DNA of 64,000 bases, taken from Bordetella parapertussis. GTDB lineage: Bacteria > Acidobacteriota > Terriglobia > Bryobacterales > Bryobacteraceae. The stretch is taken from NCBI GenBank assembly GCA_943328975.2, contig CALQCC020000022.1, positions 1 to 64,000 of the forward strand, in the 5' to 3' direction. The notes under the pieces are model-generated. The model was not told the DNA's origin. It worked only from the letters and a program-made list of their open reading frames with translations, and did not search any database. The position numbers and the translations under genes are program-made. Each line of letters begins with the position of its first letter. The stretch's first letter is position 1. This document shows positions 63,117-64,000 of this stretch, one piece after another.

Positions 63117-63716
63117 ATGAAAACGACCGTTCTATTCGTAACCGGACTATGTTTGTTTGCGGCAGGCTGCAAGCCGAAATCAGTGGCGACTGCGGGAGGC
63201 ACAACGCAGATCACTGCGCCTGTACCGCCGCCCGCTCCGCCGCCGCCTCCTCCCGCAGCGAAGCCCGCGCCTCCGAAGCCGGCCCCGCAACAACAGGCCG
63301 CGGCACAACCGCCCGCCGCCGCGCCCAAGAAACTCACCCCGCAACAACGAACGGACCTGAACCTTCTCCTGGCAAAGCTGGCCGATGCCTTCTTTGACTA
63401 CAACCAGACCAGCATCCGCGCCGATGCCTCCACTACCTTGGCGGCCAACGTCACCGCGATTCGCAACATCCTGGCTGAGTACCCGGCGGAGAAGTTGCTG
63501 ATCGAAGGGCACGCCGATGAACGTGGCTCTTCGGAATACAATCTGGCCCTGGCCGACAAGCGCAGCCGCGCCGCACAAGAATTCCTGTCAACGCGTGGCA
63601 TTCCCCAAACTCAGCTCAGCGTGTTGAGCTACGGCGAAGAACGCCCCACTTGCACGGAACAGAACGAAGCCTGCTTCCAGCAGAATCGGCGCATTCATAT
63701 CACCGTTGCTCCCTAA
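63117..63716 (+). CDS. OmpA/Pal-type lipoprotein, second copy
   Basis: ATG 63117 has GAGGG upstream and opens a lipoprotein signal (lipobox FAAGC). The 199-residue protein has a very Pro/Ala-rich tether (about 35-75) and a C-terminal OmpA-like domain with FFDYNQTS, IEGHADERGSSEYN and NEACFQQNRRIH. It lacks the Ig-like insert of pal at 3108-3902. It is not in a tol cluster; wall anchoring of the outer membrane is the likely role. Confidence 0.88.
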   Translation: MKTTVLFVTGLCLFAAGCKPKSVATAGGTTQITAPVPPPAPPPPPPAAKPAPPKPAPQQQAAAQPPAAAPKKLTPQQRTDLNLLLAKLADAFFDYNQTSIRADASTTLAANVTAIRNILAEYPAEKLLIEGHADERGSSEYNLALADKRSRAAQEFLSTRGIPQTQLSVLSYGEERPTCTEQNEACFQQNRRIHITVAP

Positions 63717-63819
63717 CCTAGTGTCCATTACTTGCGGCCTGATTGAGGTTTCCGGCCCAGTATGCCACTAGGCAGTTCGACGCGTTGCAACCCTCCTCGC
63801 TTTATGGTGAAGTGAGAGT

Positions 63820-64000
63820 ATGCCGCGTGTGAAATTATTGGCCTGTTTGCCGTTGTTGCTGCTGTTGGGTGCTTGCTCCTCGGACCCACATGGGCGAGCT
63901 GTGCGCTATGTCGAGAACGGCAACAAGTTCTACGAACGCGAAAAGTACAAAGAAGCGTCCATCATGTATCGGCGCGCCGTCGCGGCAAACGCGGACCCGC
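63820..64000 (+). CDS. TPR lipoprotein (3' end cut by window)
   Basis: The visible 60 residues are a lipoprotein signal (LLACLPLLLLLGAC) followed by the start of a TPR (GNKFYEREKYKEASIMYRRAV). The window ends inside the gene. The start codon ATG at 63820 is preceded by AGTGAGAGT. Such TPR lipoproteins often act in outer-membrane or exopolysaccharide assembly, but the fragment is too short to say. Confidence 0.75.
   Translation, partial: MPRVKLLACLPLLLLLGACSSDPHGRAVRYVENGNKFYEREKYKEASIMYRRAVAANADP

Noticed and set aside
63717-63772. CCTAGTG...CACTAGG inverted repeat as terminator or attachment site
   Set aside because: The 7-bp arms are 42 bp apart with no T-tract and no recombinase nearby; it may be chance.

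Overview
The window (64 kb, GC-rich, genes dense on both strands) reads as chromosomal DNA of a Gram-negative soil bacterium, most likely an Acidobacteriota of the Solibacter/Bryobacter type. The clues are a complete Tol-Pal cluster, LPS-sugar genes, a DUF1592/DUF1552/ankyrin set, many exported peptidases and metallo-beta-lactamase-fold hydrolases, an SCE4755-type LPMO-like protein, and a secretin fused to a cohesin domain. This placement rests on gene content, not on a marker phylogeny. I see no phage, insertion sequence or CRISPR array.

Layout. 1-5700: tolQ (cut by the window edge)-tolR-tolA-tolB-pal-cpoB, followed by an exported metallo-hydrolase. 5700-6354: a GATC-rich tandem repeat touching a small orphan gene with a flagellar-rod-like C-terminus. 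6355-10870: a two-subunit molybdenum hydroxylase with its XdhC and MocA maturation partners. 10894-11197: tRNA-Ala(GGC) and a 34-residue membrane microprotein. 11276-25719: a mixed stretch with an SDR, a secreted truncated hemoglobin, S9 and M14 peptidases, an AraD1/GguC protein, a cyclase-fold/ankyrin protein, a cupin, a dienelactone hydrolase, an LPMO-like protein, a TPR protein and a secreted protein built of RidA-like repeats. 25709-30663: lysA, a GAF-SpoIIE phosphatase and deoC packed without gaps, then an argD-like transaminase.

30780-38678: manC, two tandem lepB genes flanked by a 30-bp direct repeat, dnaB, gmhA, an M1 aminopeptidase and rfbB; manC, gmhA and rfbB point to surface-polysaccharide synthesis. 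38748-41776: a DUF6602-like nuclease-fold candidate and an arsR-arsM-aquaporin-arsC operon with a palindromic operator over its promoter. 41773-46296: TMEM175-type channel, leucyl aminopeptidase, a second metallo-hydrolase, a two-lobed aspartic protease and smpB. 46381-49613: secretin-cohesin protein and two pseudopilins. 49616-55371: ankyrin, DUF1552 and DUF1592 proteins, interrupted by an opposite-strand membrane gene. 55387-59008: AlkC- and AlkD-type DNA alkylation repeat proteins around a CDP-alcohol phosphatidyltransferase/GtrA pair. 59066-64000: a lone nuoB, malQ, a cytochrome c-PHM-type copper protein, a second Pal and a truncated TPR lipoprotein.

The overall theme is cell envelope and export: a large share of the genes encode proteins with a Sec, Tat or lipoprotein signal. 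All functions are inferred from motifs read by eye; no database search was run.
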